Assembly (NCBI GenBank): GCA_007570785.1
Contig: ML664174.1
Span: 5,903,402-5,967,401 of the forward strand
DNA from: Antilocapra americana
Taxonomy: Eukaryota > Chordata > Mammalia > Artiodactyla > Antilocapridae
Reading direction: 5' to 3'
Length of the DNA stretch: 64,000 nt
Shown here: positions 44,794 to 57,600 of the stretch, one piece after another
Layout: each line of letters begins with the position of its first letter
Numbering within the stretch: position 1 is the first letter of the stretch
The notes under the pieces: model-generated
Told to the model about the DNA's origin: nothing
Database searches by the model: none
The model's input: only the letters and a program-made list of their open reading frames with translations
Program-made: the position numbers and the translations under genes

Positions 44794-47700
44794 GGCAAAC
44801 AGAGGGTGGCTGGGGGAGAGGGGACCTGTGAACTAGAGCTATTAGTTCTTCTAAGATGGGGCTCTGTGGTCCTTACTTAGTTTTAATGGCAACACAATAG
44901 CCGTGGGGCTTCCTTGGGTAGGCCTAAAGCACAGGGAGCAGAGGGGGGAAAAAAGGAAAGGAAAAAGTGAGAGAAAACAGAAAAGAAACTTGTAAGTAGA
45001 GAGACGGGTTGGGGAGGGGATGAGGAAAGAGGTAAGTTGGAGAAATGCAGCGACACCCACAGCAGCCTTGGGCACCACTTGGGGTGTGAAGCCAAAGTAG
45101 GTCCCACAGGCCCCACAGGCCTGGATGGAAGAAAATAGGGCTTCTCTCTAGCAAGGCACTTCATTCCCCGTTGGGAAGGAGCTGCCATCATGAGTGGGTG
45201 AGCAGGACAAAGATGAGTGCGATAGAATTTGCCAGGAATTGAATGGGTAAAAAGGGGGAGAAACAGAATCAGTAGTGAGCGAATCCAATAATGGATGAAA
45301 CCAGTTTTGGCAGGGACTGTCAGCTACATTGTTGGTGCCAGGGGTGGTTTGAGCGGGCCTTCTTTCCTCTCTCTAATCTCTGTCCTAAAAAAGCAAACAA
45401 TCTAAGTGAAAAATACACAAGCAGCCTGAGTTTACTATACAAGTTTACTATACAAGCAGCCTGAAGAAAGCCCCCCGGACTCTGTATCACCCATGTTTCA
45501 CATCGAGGTCCTCCTTAAGAGAAATTCTAGAGCTAACACTAGTCAACTGCAAGGGATTGTGTCTGCTCTCCCCAAATCTCTTCCCGGACCAAGTGAATGA
45601 GGCTGAGGAAGATGGGTGAGGGCCTGAAACATGATTAGAGGAGGTGGGGTGGGGGGCGTAAACTCCAGATTAGTTTGAGAATAGGAAGAGTTAAAGAGCC
45701 TTAGGCTTTTCAGTCACTCCTACTCAGGGATTTGGAGTATTAATTACTCTAACAATAGCAAATCATTGAGTGGATTGTCTCTTCTCTCCCTTCAGTAAAA
45801 AATGTCAAGTACAGGCGCATTCCCAGGGAAGGCCCATTGGGAACAGTTCATTAGGATCAGGGTCAAGGGTTAGCAGGTCAAAGGGTTACACCCTCCAAGC
45901 CTTGGACCAAGAGTGTGGGCAGCTGGTGTCGGGATGAGTGAGGCTTCTTTCATGAAAGGCCTTTATCCTTCCAGAGGGACACCGTGAGTCAGAATACCAC
46001 AGCTAGGTGGTGGGGGTGGTTAGAAGGGACATCAGACAGAGGCTGTATGGAAGGGTCCCGTTCTCAGGACCCTGCTACTTCAGGGCCCTCCAGACTCACT
46101 CAGGAATCCCAGGGTTCCTGGGTAGGTCCAACCAGCAACCTGCCTGGGGGCATTCCCAGGTAAGTCTAGGTTGCTGGTAATGTCTGCAAGCAACAGGAAA
46201 ACAATGGCATTTTCTCTAAAAAGAGATGCAATGTCATGTTTAAGGCTGTGTAAGAATAGGGATGAGGAGGCTTCATTCCCAAAGAAGTGTAAACCTTACC
46301 TGAAAAATCTTGAAAGGAGCTGTAGAAGGAAGAGTGAGCAAGAGAGAGAAGCAGTGACCCAGGAGCAGTGGCCCTGGAGGCTCTGGCACTGAGTTCCAAG
46401 GTGGGCTGAGAAAAGGCATGTTGTACGTGGGCAAGGGTCAAGTGAAACTCTAGGAGAATGTCAAGCCTGGAGAGTGAATAGACTTGTCATGTTAGATGCC
46501 TCAAAGGGCCCTTAAGTGTTCCTTTGATCCAGGCAAAGACACAAAAGGTGCACTATGCAGAAATAACCTCCCCAGGAAGGCAAGTGGGTTTAGTGGGTTT
46601 TCAGGGAAGGGCAGAAGGCCGCTTCATCATCCTTCTCACAGGACAGGATGCTGGCGGATGCCTGCCTGAGTAGTCATGTGTTCACTTGTAGGGTCTTCAC
46701 AGGTCCTGAAGGTCTTCGAGGATAGGTTGCCACCAACTCTGACTCCTCTTGCTTGTGGATTCCTTCCACCATACCTTTGGCATCTATTTCTAAATCTGCT
46801 TCAGCCTTCGGGGTGGAGGGAGGCTGCAGTACAGCTCTGTCTGATTTGCTTTATTGATCTTTTTTTTTTTTGGCTTTATGGACTGGCTACCTTTATATAA
46901 CACAAACCCTTAAAACCCATGACTTTCCTTTATTATTTAAAAATCTTGAACTTTCAGCATTTTTCTTTATTTATGCTATTCATCTGTCTTTCTAGTTAAA
47001 AACTAAAAATAAGTGTTTTTCCAGGAAGCATGTATCAGGAGGGAAAAGAGGCTCCTGTTTGTTGAGCCCTACTAGTTCAGGCTAAAAACTGAGTGTCTTG
47101 TATGAACTTGACCTTGACTGTGATCCCCACGTGATGGTCATCTCTATGTAAGTGTTCTCCATTTGGCCAGCTAGCTTAGCCTTCAGCAGGTTGTATCCAT
47201 TGCTAAGATTTGGAGGGAGGGACTTGAATGACCCTGTGAAGCGGAGCAGCTAGGCCAGGAATTGCACTGTGGGAGTAGGGGACAGAAGAAAAAGCTAAGG
47301 ACAAAGAGGGGCCACTGTTTGTCCCAGGGTTGCTGCTGTGGTATAGTCTCCTGAATGAGGGCAAACTGAGGATGGATGAAGTCAGGCTAGTGATCTGCCT
47401 AAGGTCACACAATTAGTGGACAGGAGATTGTTCACATTTAGGGACATCAACCACTCTGTAGTATCAGTTGGGGGCCTGGTAGGGGAAATAGAGGGAGTTT
47501 AATGAAGGGATTATTTAGCAAGGTATGGGCAGGAACCGACTTAAGGAAATGACAGAGGATGGTGTGATACTTCAGATTTAATGACTTTGAGGAAGTATTA
47601 CCATCTCTAAGTCTGAAGTGTCAAGAAGAAGGAATATTTACTAGAACCCAGAGAGAGGACCTGTAAGGAGAGGGCTGCCTGGCCCGACTTGTGACCTTTG

Positions 47701-48005
47701 GTGGAGACACTAATCCACCGTGATTGGCAGGGAAGGAACTAGGGGGATAAATAATCCTCCCGTCTTCCAACTTCCTGCTGCTACCTCCCTTTGCCTGGGT
47801 ACGACTAGAGACCAGAGGTCACAGGAGCACCATGGATGCCATACGGACAGGTTCATCATCTAGGGTACTGGTTAGGGTGAAGGGTGGAGGCTGGATCTGG
47901 AAGAACACATGGAATCTATCTAGCCACCTAAGAAAACAGGGAAGACTGGTTCATAGTAGCCTCCACATTTTTTTCTTCCTTCTTTATTGTCGTCCCTGGT
48001 ACCAC
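44794..48005. other. Unassigned DNA
   Basis: A 13-base unit (TTTACTATACAAG) is duplicated in tandem at 45431-45456. A T-run lies near 46860. An antisense MIR fragment lies at 47370-47425 ('aaggtcacacaattagtggacagg' side). Purine-rich near 44940-45020. No exon. Confidence 0.5.
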
Positions 48006-48150
48006 ATGACTTAGAGATGCTAGAGTTTTACTACTCCCTTTCTATACCCTAGGACCCCAGCCTAGTCATCAAAATCTAGACACTGATGACTCGACTGGGG
48101 GTCCCAGGGTATAGAAAGGGAGAAGTAAAACTCGAACATCTCTAAGTCAT
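48006..48150. repeat. Long inverted repeat / hairpin 1
   Basis: The left arm 48006-48071 (66 bases, starting ATGACTTAGAGATG) is the reverse complement of the right arm 48084-48150, with six mismatches and one bulge (about 90% paired). The loop is 12 bases (48072-48083). In minus-strand RNA three of the mismatches become G-U wobbles, leaving the fold almost continuous. I recognise no repeat family in it. It is longer than a canonical pre-miRNA stem and resembles a hairpin-RNA or endo-siRNA precursor, or a foldback MITE. Confidence 0.95.
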
Positions 48151-48159
48151 CCTCTCTTT

Positions 48160-48272
48160 TCTAGACCCTGTTGCTCTATCATGGCTAGTAGTGGAAATCA
48201 CTATTATTTCTTTAATCAAATTCAGTTCTTATGATTTCCACTTCTAACCATGATAGAGCAACAGGGTCTAGA
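48160..48272. repeat. Long inverted repeat / hairpin 2
   Basis: The left arm 48160-48200 (41 bases, starting TCTAGACCCTGTTGCTC) pairs with 48232-48272 with two mismatches (39/41). The 31-base AT-rich loop spans 48201-48231. It starts 9 bases after hairpin 1. The arms of the two hairpins share no similarity, so this is not a simple duplication of hairpin 1. Confidence 0.95.
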
Positions 48273-48774
48273 TTTACTTTCCAACCATCAGCGATTTAAA
48301 AAACTAGACAACATAAATGTACGGATGGCTTCAGATTCTGAACATCAGGCAGTTCAGGACCGTGGTCCCTGAGATAAAGGAAATAAAGGAGGTGAGTCTT
48401 GTGATTGGAGATGTATTTCTGGATGATGCACTAGGGGAAGGAATCCTGAGCAGAGTATGATGGTTTTGCTGAGTTGAAAGACAAGAAAAGGAAGATCAAA
48501 GAGAAACTTTGGATGGAAGTTATGGGGCAGAGGTCTAAAAAAGAGGAGATTCTGTAGAAAAAGCTCCAGGGATCTGCTTAAGGGTCCTCCTGAGTACTTG
48601 CTTAATATGAAGATATACACACAGAACGAAGCTCTATAAGGCTGGGCAAAGAATGACCAGGAGCTGAATAATTCACGAACTGCACGTGGGACTGAGAAAT
48701 GTTCAAATATTAACCAACTTGATCCCCTGGAGCATTTAGTAGACACCCTATAAGGGTCCTGCCCAACCAGTAGA
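48273..48774. other. Unassigned DNA downstream of the hairpins
   Basis: No repeat family or exon. A 130-codon minus frame (48354-48746) has a hydrophobic, Phe/Ser-rich composition and no recognised domain. Confidence 0.5.
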
Positions 48775-49010
48775 ACTAAACTATGCTATGTGTGTGCTAA
48801 GTCACTTCACACGTCTGACTCTTTGCAACCCTGTGGACTGTGGCCTCCAGCCTCTTCTGTTTATGGGATTCTCCAGGCAAGAATACTGGAGTCTGGTTGC
48901 CATGCCCTCCTCCAGGGGATCATCCTGACCCAGGGATTGAATCTGCATCTCCTGCATTGCAAATGGATTCTTTATGGCTGAGCCACCAGTGAAGCCCAGG
49001 ACTAAACTAT
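48775..49010 (-). mobile_element. Bov-tA type SINE with TSD
   Basis: Antisense body about 48786-48998, flanked by a perfect 10-base duplication ACTAAACTAT (48775-48784 and 49001-49010). Confidence 0.95.
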
Positions 49011-49074
49011 CCCTCGAGAAATGAAAACTTTAGACTCACTCTAACAAAGCTTTAAACAATCTCCTAAGAACCAG

Positions 49075-50575
49075 TCTTATCCATAAGTAACCTAACTGCC
49101 TGCTAAATAAAAGTCCAATACTATTTAAAGGAAGGTTAAAAAAAAAGTAGACAACCCACAGTGTAACTTTTTAAAAATCCAACATCCAGTTAAAAAAAAA
49201 AAATCACTAGACTCACCAAATAGAAGGAAAATTGGACTTACAACCAAGAGAAAAATCAGGCAATAGAAACAGACTTGGAAATGACAGAGTTGGCAGACAG
49301 ACACTATGTAAAGTGTGCTCAAAGATCTAAAAAAAAAACATGAATAGAATGAGGAAAGAAGTGAATTATGTGTGTGTGTGTTTGTGTCTGTGTATAACCA
49401 AATGGAACTTTTAGCAATGAAATAGTATGAGATCTGAAATTAAAAATCATCAGACGCAATTTAAAGCAAATTGGACACTGTGAGGAAGAATAACTGAAAT
49501 TGAAAACAGCACTGTGCAATGATTTCTTAGCTGTAACACCAAAAACACAAGCAACAAAAGAAAAAAATAAGTTGGACTTCATCAAAATTAAAAATATCTG
49601 TGTGTTAAAGGATACTATCAAGTGAAAAGACAGCTAGTGCAATGGAAAAAATATTTGCAAAGCACATATATGATAAATGATTTGTATCCAAAATACACAA
49701 AGAACTCTTACAATGCAACAATAAAAAGACAAATCTCCCACATTTTAAAAAGTGGCAAAGGATTTGAATAGACATTGCTCCAAAGAAAACATACAAATGG
49801 CCAATAAAGACATGAAAAATATACAACATGTATAGTCTTTAGGAAAATGCAAATCAAAATCACAATGGGATATCATTTTATACCTATTAGTATGGTTATA
49901 AGAAAAAGATAGTAACAAGTGTTATAAGAATGTGAAGAGATTGGAACCCTCATATAGTACTAGTGAGAATGTGAAATGGTACCACTGCTTTGGAAGACAA
50001 ATGGACAGTTCCTCTAAAAGTTAAACGTAGAGTTACCATATGACCCAGCAATTCTACTGCTAGATGTGGTCCCAAGAGAACTGAAAATACATCTCCACCC
50101 ACACTTGTACATGAATGTCCATAGCAGCACTATTAATATTGGCCAAAAAATAGAAACAGCTCAAACGTGCAGCAACTGATGAATGAATAAAATGTGGTAT
50201 ATCTATACAATGGAAAACTATTCAGCCACAAAAAGAAATGAAGTTCTCATACATGCTGCAACTTGGATGAACCTGGAAAACATGCTAAATGAAAGAAGCC
50301 AGACGCAAAAGGTCATCTATGGTATAATTCCATTTATATGAAATTAAAAAATAGGAAAACTCATAGAGGCAGATGGTAGATTACTGGTTGCCAGAGTAGA
50401 GGAGGGAGGAATGGAGAGTGACTGCTAATGAATATGGGATTTCTTTCTGGGGTGATGAAAACATTCTGAACTTAACAGTAGTGATTGTTATAAAACCTTG
50501 TGAATATACTAAAAACTACTGAATTATACACTTTAAAATGGTAGATTTTATGGTATGTGGATTAAAAAAATAAGA
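49075..50575 (+). mobile_element. Old L1 (L1M-type), internally deleted
   Basis: The first part (49130-49500) matches the L1 ORF1-side region ('cagacttggaaatgacagagttggcagacag', 'ctcaaagatctaaaaaaaa', 'aaccaaatggaacttttagcaatg'). From about 49510 it jumps to the ORF2 end/3' UTR ('atccaaaatacacaaagaactcttacaa', 'tgacccagcaattctactgctag', 'tggatgaacctggaaaacatgctaa'). Most of ORF2 is missing. A TG-rich run lies at 49370-49395. Confidence 0.85.
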
Positions 50576-52255
50576 GTCTGATAGAAATATATCAGTATCG
50601 ATGCTGATAAAGCTTTTATGTTCCAGTCTTCTCAGGAATATCTGATTTAACTTGACCCCTCCCTCAGAAGCTATAGAATCTGTTTTCTCAAAAAGTCTAG
50701 CTCGTAGGACTTAACATTTTATTCTCAACTGTGGTTGCTACTGGGCTGCCTCCAAAGCCAAAAGAATCCTGTAGCAGGTAGTAAAGAAGAACTTGTATTT
50801 TAGGGTCTATGCAAACTTCCCTGCAGTGTGAGTTCTTTAAAATGCATTGCCAACTTGCTCCCGTAGCTAGGCTTGATTGAAAGAATAAAAGGTGATGAAG
50901 AGACACTGTACTGTTCACAAAGAGTATTTTCATATTTACACCCTTTTGAACTTAGGCATTTCAATTTTAATTAAGCATCATGACTTGCCACACAGGGCAG
51001 ACTCTGAACTCCAGCCCCAATTTCTCTCACCTCCCAAAACCTAGTCTTTCTTAGAACATCTGAAATTCATTTTTAAACAGGTCATGGAGACAAGGCCTCT
51101 CATCCAGCCCTCCAAGGATATTATGCAGGCTTTCTGGCATTCAAGCAACTTCCACTGAGAATCTTCCATTGGTCTACATTCTGCAGAATGATCTCCAAAC
51201 TAGTCATGGGAAGCCCTAGAGGTTAGATGGCTTGGTCTAGTAGGCTCACCTCCTTAACTATGATGTTTGTACCTCCTTTTTTCACTCCTGCAGGGCCGCA
51301 TCGCCCATGATATGCATGTAGCTGTGACCACCGTTCTACTGTCTCTGTGAATTTGACTCCTCCAGGTACCTTATCTATGTAGTTTCATACAATATCTGTC
51401 CTTTTACAACTTCTGTTTCTTGATGGCAAAGTGTCACTTGGCTCCATTGCTGGCCCAGAGGATGGGGGTTTGATGGGGGAAACCAGCCCAGGAAAAGGAA
51501 TAGGAGAGACCGGAGCATAGAAACAGCCTGAGTCAGAATCAGGAGGGCTCTCTCACCATGACAACAGCTGGAAATTCTTCTGTAAGTTGGCTGTTACAAA
51601 CAGGAGCCTTTACAAACCCAATCCCAAACACAGGAATTCTCCCCTTGTTGGTCTGTCTCCTGGGCCCCATCGAGACAGCTGGACTTCCCACACAAGTGAA
51701 AATATTCAAGCGCCCATTCCTAGGTCAGCCTGCTCCTACTTACCTTGAAAGAGAACATAAGCTCCTTCAGAGAAATGAATATTTTTCTGTTTCAAGTTAT
51801 GTAGAATACAATGTGAAGGACTTTCAAAATGTCCTTCGCTGTGACTAATTGTGGTTGATGCAATCTATGCCCTGGCGGGTTGGCACGGCATGGTATTTAC
51901 TCAGCCAGGTCTTTGAAATTCACTGCAAAGATATGAGTCTCTTGCATGATCCTGCCACCGGCTTTTGTGAAGATAAATGAACCAATTCCTTATACCAAAA
52001 GAGAAACTTTCACTGGATTTGAGGTAAGGCCACAGATACACTGGAAGCAAGGAGATGTGGAAATGAAGGTGAATCTCACAGCACTGTGATGTCCAGACCA
52101 GATCTGGTGGTGGAGGACTGAGTGCATTCTGGGTGGGGGTGCCCAGGCATAAAGCTATGTGAACCTTCACCAAGTGGAAAAGCTTAGCTTTCCCGTAATC
52201 CTGCTATGAGAACTCCTGCATGGCTACCCAGTGTGGACAGCCAGCTATACAGATA
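50576..52255. other. Unassigned DNA
   Basis: A 96-codon plus frame (51558-51848) opens with a good Kozak context (CACCATGA). It has no signal peptide or domain I recognise and an internal donor-like GTAAGT. It is not called. Confidence 0.5.
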
Positions 52256-52466
52256 GTGAAAGTGTTTGTTGCTCAGTCATGTCTAATTCTTTGCAACCCC
52301 ATGGACTGTAGCCTGCCAGACTCCTCTGCCTATGAAATTCTCCAGGCAAGAATACTGGAGCCGGTAGCCATTCCCTTCTCCAGGGGATTTTCCCAACCCA
52401 GGGGTTGAACCCAGGTCTCCTGCATTGCAGGCAGATTCTTTACCATCTGAGCCACCAGGGAAGCCC
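52256..52466 (-). mobile_element. Bov-tA type SINE
   Basis: Antisense full-length copy from GTGAAAGTGTTTGTTGCTCAG to the complement of the head (GCCACCAGGGAAGCCCC). Confidence 0.95.
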
Positions 52467-52950
52467 CGACTTGACTTTTACAAAACACACTAATTTGTTT
52501 ATTTTTGGATGGTGCATTTCCTCCTAGGAGCCATAAGCCTTAACCAGCTTCAGAAGTCCTCCTGCAGCACAGATGATGCTGTCATGAGGGCAGGAGGAGT
52601 TCCTCCTACCTCCGCAGAAGACCTGGCCACAGCAAATGAGGCTGATGGTGGGTGTCAAGGATTGGAGGGGTAGGAGGAAGATTTAGAAAAGAGGAAAGAG
52701 CAATTTTTCCCTGGAGATGTAGTAAAACAATGATGTTCTTTGCTGAGAAAGATGAGAAAGCAATTTCCCCAGAGGTTCAGGAAACAGGGTTGTTTAACTC
52801 ATTGTTGGGTATTCAGTGTAGACCTGTGGGTGCTGGAAAAATAGGCTAGGTGACCCCTGGCTGCACCTTGGCTACACATCTGAGGTCTCTCTGTTCTGTT
52901 CTTAGTCTGCCTGGTTTAGAGAAGGAAGAGCAGAGTTGAGGACAGTGGGT
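52467..52950. other. Unassigned DNA
   Basis: Nothing recognised. Confidence 0.5.
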
Positions 52951-53196
52951 ACCTACCTCTATAGTGAAAAAAAGTTAAGGTGTTAGTTGCTCAGTCATGG
53001 TCAACTCTTTGTGACCCCATGGACTGTGGCCCACCAGGCTCCTCTGGAGCCTGGAATTCTCCAGACAGGAATACTGGAGTGGGTAGCCATTCCCTTCTCC
53101 AAGTGATCTTCCCGACTCGGGGATTGAACATGGGTCTCCTGTATTGCAGGTAGGTTCTTTACCAAGCCACCAGGAAAACCCCACCTACCTCTGTAG
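52951..53196 (-). mobile_element. Bov-tA type SINE with TSD
   Basis: Antisense body about 52965-53181. The flanks share ACCTACCTCT plus (A/G)TAG: 52951-52964 and 53183-53196, 13 of 14 bases identical. Confidence 0.95.
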
Positions 53197-54168
53197 AGGT
53201 TGGACACTGTGCAAGTGAGCCTGGGATTCCTTTATTTTCTGAGTAACCAGGAACCAGGAGACTAGAGCTGGGGTGTGATTCTACTGCTGACTAGCATCTC
53301 AGACCAGGCCACAGTTTTATCATGAGGGAATAGGACCCAATTCAAATCCAACAAAAGTTTCTCTAGTATGTCTGGGCTACAAAGTAGTAAGCACTGCCCT
53401 TTGGCCTGTAGGACCACTCAGCCAGGGAGATGACACACATGCGTGTGTTCGGACACAGCTGTAATAGGAAACTGAAGTACTGAGAGGGAGAATGGGGAGG
53501 GGACAAATTGAGTCTGTCTCTGGAATTCTATAGGCTTCTTAGAGGAAGGGGGCTATGAGCTCAGGCGTGAATAAGGTTGGATAAAGTGTTGACAGGTGGA
53601 TATGGGAACAAAGAGGAGGTGTCTCTGGCAGAAAAACAAGTGAACAAAAATAAGGTCCAGCAAACTGGTGGGGAGAGGGCAGCAAGTTCTGGGAGCAGAA
53701 AGTAGGCATCCATGAGTAGGGTTCATCACACAGTAGGTCCTCAATGACTATATGCTTAGTGATGATGGAGCAGTGAGGATTGGACCAGAACAGGGGCGGA
53801 GTCTACCTGGCTGGGGAGCCATAAGCAGTGTGGAGTCCACATGCGTTTCTGAAAGGGAGATGGACTGCTATCATTGCCTCTGTGTTCAAGGGCAGGTGGA
53901 CCACGAGAGAGGAGCCCAAAGGTCCAAGGAAGACTTGATAATGGTTTGAATTTAGATAACCACATTGGGGTGGGAAGGATATAAAAAAAATAGAGCAAAA
54001 GAAGATTCTGCAGACTTTAGGTTGATCAGAAGTACAAGGAGAGGAAGAAGAAGGAGTGAAGGACAATTTTGAGGATTTTGAGCCTGGGCATTAGGGAGAG
54101 TGGAGATTCATAGAGATGGGCAACCTCCAGAGGAGAGGTGGGTATAGAGAGGAAATGACCAGTTTAGG
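53197..54168. other. Unassigned DNA
   Basis: 53715-53755 ('cacacagtaggtcctcaatgact') is a short L2/MIR-type tail. The remainder shows nothing recognisable. Confidence 0.5.
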
Positions 54169-54682
54169 TTTTTTTTTAAATTTTCTTTACTTTATTATGT
54201 TGGTTTTGCCATACATTGACATGAATCCGTCATGAGTATACATATGTTCCCCCTCTAGAACCCCCCTCCCTCCTCCCTCCTGATTCCCTCCCCCTGGGTC
54301 ATCCCGGTGCACCAGCCCCGAGCATCAAACCTGGGCTGACAATTGATTTCACATATGATAATTAACATGTTTCAATGCCATTCTCTCATATCATCCCACC
54401 CTTGCCCTCTTCCACAGAGTCCACAAGACTGTTCTATACATCTGAGTTTCTTTTGCTGTCTCGCATGCAGGGTTCTTGTTACTATCTTTCTAAATTCCAT
54501 ATATATGCATTAGTATACTGTATTTTTGTTTTTCCTTCTGGCTTACTTCACTCTTTATAATAGGCTCCAGTTCCGTCCACATGAGTAGAACTGATTCAAA
54601 TGAATTTTTTTTTAATGCTGAGTAATATTCCATTGTGTATATGTACCACAGCTTTCTTATCCATTCGTCAGTTGATGGGCTT
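54169..54682 (-). mobile_element. L1 3' end (bovine L1 type)
   Basis: Begins with a T-run (the complement of poly(A)), then 'tactttattatgttggttttgccatacattgacatg', 'ccctgggtcatcccggtgcacc' and finally 'aatattccattgtgtatatgtaccacagctttcttatcc'. This is the antisense 3' UTR, 5'-truncated after about 510 bases. Confidence 0.92.
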
Positions 54683-57600
54683 TGTGCAGAAAGACTTTGA
54701 GATGCCTATGTAGAGATGAGTAGCGGGCAGGTGGAAATGTAGAAATTTTGGTAGCTAGAGATCTGGGGCTCATGGACGTAATGGTTGAAGATGTGGGTGT
54801 AGATGAGATAGATGGGGGGCATGTGGTGAGGGGAGAAGATGGCCAGGCAGAGGAGCAGGTAAGGAGAACCTGGATGGAGAGGAAAATAGGAGCCTAGCAG
54901 GAAGTAACCAGGAGACTGAAGAATAAATTTCAGTGGTGGGAGGGGCACCAGGTCATGCGAAGAGGATGTGAGGTAGCTCCTGGGCCACTGTTGTGAGGAA
55001 GTCCTATGAAATGGCCCTGGACCAGCAACTGATTGCCAAGGCCTAAGAAGAGGAAATAGAAGGAGAAGCTGTATAGAACCCTAAAAGAAGTTTGTAATAA
55101 AGGAAAGGAGAACAAACTGAGAGGCAGCAGGGCCAAGGGAGACCATTTTAGGTTAAGGCCATGCTTCTCATCTGTGAATGTATGTTCAGATCACAGGCAA
55201 CCTGTTAATATGCAGCTTATGACCCAGGAATGAGGGCAGGGTCAACATGGCCTGGAAGAGATGGGAGTCTATGTGCCATCTTGGACCAGGGAAGTAAGTT
55301 AGTTGTGCTGAGGAGGTGGGAGATCAGCTGCACTCGGACTGAGGGAAGGGTGACGTGAACGAGCTATGAGGCAGGGTAAGGAGCCTGAGGGAGTCCCTGT
55401 GGAAAGGCCTGGACTTTCTCTGTAAGGTGGGTGGTGAGAGAGTCTGCAGACAGAAGGTAGAATGGGGCCTGGGGGGCTCTGAGGAGAGTGAAAGCCTTGG
55501 GACAGTGGTCTGGCTGACTCGCTAGCCGTAGAGCAGAGCAGGACTCAGGTAAGCTGTGTAGCCAGGGTGGCGACTCTGCCCTCTGCGGGCCCTGGAAACT
55601 CAGAGAAAACAGGCTGGTGGGCCTGAGGGCGCAGATGAGTGCTTGGTGGAGGGTAAGCTCCTCAAGGGACATGGGGGCAGGGTGCAAGCACGAGAGACAG
55701 GGTTAGAGAGGAGAGCAGGAGAAAGGAAGATGTGAGAGGGGGAAGTTGTGGTCCAAGAGCCACGAGTAGAGAAGGTCTCAGAGGTGAGTAGTTGCAGGCA
55801 AAGAAGGCAGCCAGTCAGGTACGTGACTGAAATGGAGCAGAGTGGAGGCTGGAGAGATGAGGAGGGGCCGGAGCGTGGAGGGCAGGGTGAAGGGGGAAGG
55901 CTGGTCTTGTGGCAGAGTGATGACCACTGAGGGAGAGTCAAAGCCCAGCAGCACTGGCAGGGGTGGAGCCCAGGCCATAGCCTGTCAAATTCCTGGGTAA
56001 GTCCTTCTCATTTGCAATAGCACATGTTTGGAGGCCAGGATGGCTCCCAGAGGCAGAGGGACCTGCCCTGTTCTCATCCACTCAGTCCCTATTTACTGAG
56101 GCTGCTTGAATGTGGCCTTGGGCTGGGACACGGGGGGCCTGAGTTTCGTGTGTTTGGATTGTGACATGGAGGGGAGGGTGTGAGAGAGGATGCCTCAGCG
56201 ACTGACCCACTGTCCCACAGTCTGCGCTCCGTGGTCATCCAGCCACCTGCAGCCACTCTCCTGGGCCAGGGAAGATTAAAACCCCATTCTGACATCAGGT
56301 CCTTAGGCACTGAGTTTCTAGCAGGTCCCACTTTCCCAGCCCCAGGGATCTGCATCCCATCCCCCTCAAACTGTGAAGGCGTGTTGTGAAGCCAGTGAGT
56401 GTCCCCTGTACATCCCCCACCAAGGAGCTCTGCTGGGACAGAGTGCCGGCGCTTTCTGCCTCAGGAGGACCTGCTGGCAGCGTGGCTGGATGACTGGCTT
56501 GAGGTTGTTACTCTCAGTTTGATTCTTTCTCTCCCTGGTGAGCTTCAGCCTGTGGTTATTTGCTCTTCATCAGTGGTTTGGGGAACCAGTGGTGTCTGGG
56601 GAGGAAAGAGGAGGGAAGGGAACTCTCAGATGCTGTGCTGGGCCCTCGCAGGGGGTTTCCCCTTGCCTGAGTGGCCTCAATAGGTACATGTCCACATCTA
56701 ACCCTCAGACCCTTAGCCCTTGTTGGACAGCCCCATGTGACATCCCTTCCAGGCCCTTGGGACCACCAAGCTTATACCACCACTCCCAGAAACCACCATG
56801 GGCTCCTTCCCTCCAAATCAGAACTAATTTTTCTTCACTCCCTTCACTGAGGCCTGGGGTTTATTTGTCTGTCCATCTGGCTCGTCCTTCCAGTGGAGGT
56901 CTTTGTAGGAAAGGGATGGGAGGTTGGGCACTAGCCTTCCTTTGACCTGACCTTCCCCGGGTGACCAGCAGCCAATCCTGTGTGGCCAGACTTGCTCTTT
57001 TCCCCCAGGTCCACAGGGGACCGCCTCTGGCCCTTCCCCAGGGTGTCCTCCCCCATGTCCTTCTGTCCGTCATTGTCCATGTATTCCTTCTCCCTTCCCT
57101 GTGCCCCCTGGTTATATGTCCTCAGGAGAGGAGGAGAGCTCAAAAGGATTTGTGCAGAGACCCTGGGCAGAAGATAAATGGAATTCACAATAAATCCAGG
57201 AGCAAACTTGTAACTTGACTTAAAAACAAACAAAAGGGCCAGAACTGCACTTAAGCTCAGTAGAAGCTCATCTCGCAGTATAAACAGAAAAGGGCGGACG
57301 TGGGCTGCGGAGCCTCACTCAGGCTGGGACGGTGAGGGAGGGGTCTGGAGTGGCCCCCACTTCCTCTGGAAGGGCTGGGTTGTGGGGGAAGGTTTCCATG
57401 TCCTCGTAAAGGAGAGAGAAGACACTGGCCCTGCCTTGTTTGCCACTCATTTTTCCATGACTTATCCTTTTGAAAAGACATTCTCAGGATTGGGCCAGAA
57501 GGTTGTTTAGGGGAAATGCTTTCTTAGGCTGGGGTCAGGCAGAGAGAAACCTTGGACCAGTGGAGAGCAAAGTGAAGCGTGGGTGTGAGTCTGCAGGCCT

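Noticed and set aside
47832..48014. 60-codon frame with strong start context beside hairpin 1
   Set aside because: It ends at the hairpin boundary and has no recognisable feature; likely chance.
51558..51848. 96-codon frame with good Kozak context, considered as a small gene
   Set aside because: No signal peptide, domain or neighbouring promoter/poly(A) evidence; one good start context is not enough.
55568..55585. CTCF-like site (TCTGCCCTCTGCGGG)
   Set aside because: Two to three departures from the consensus; not strong enough to call without binding data.
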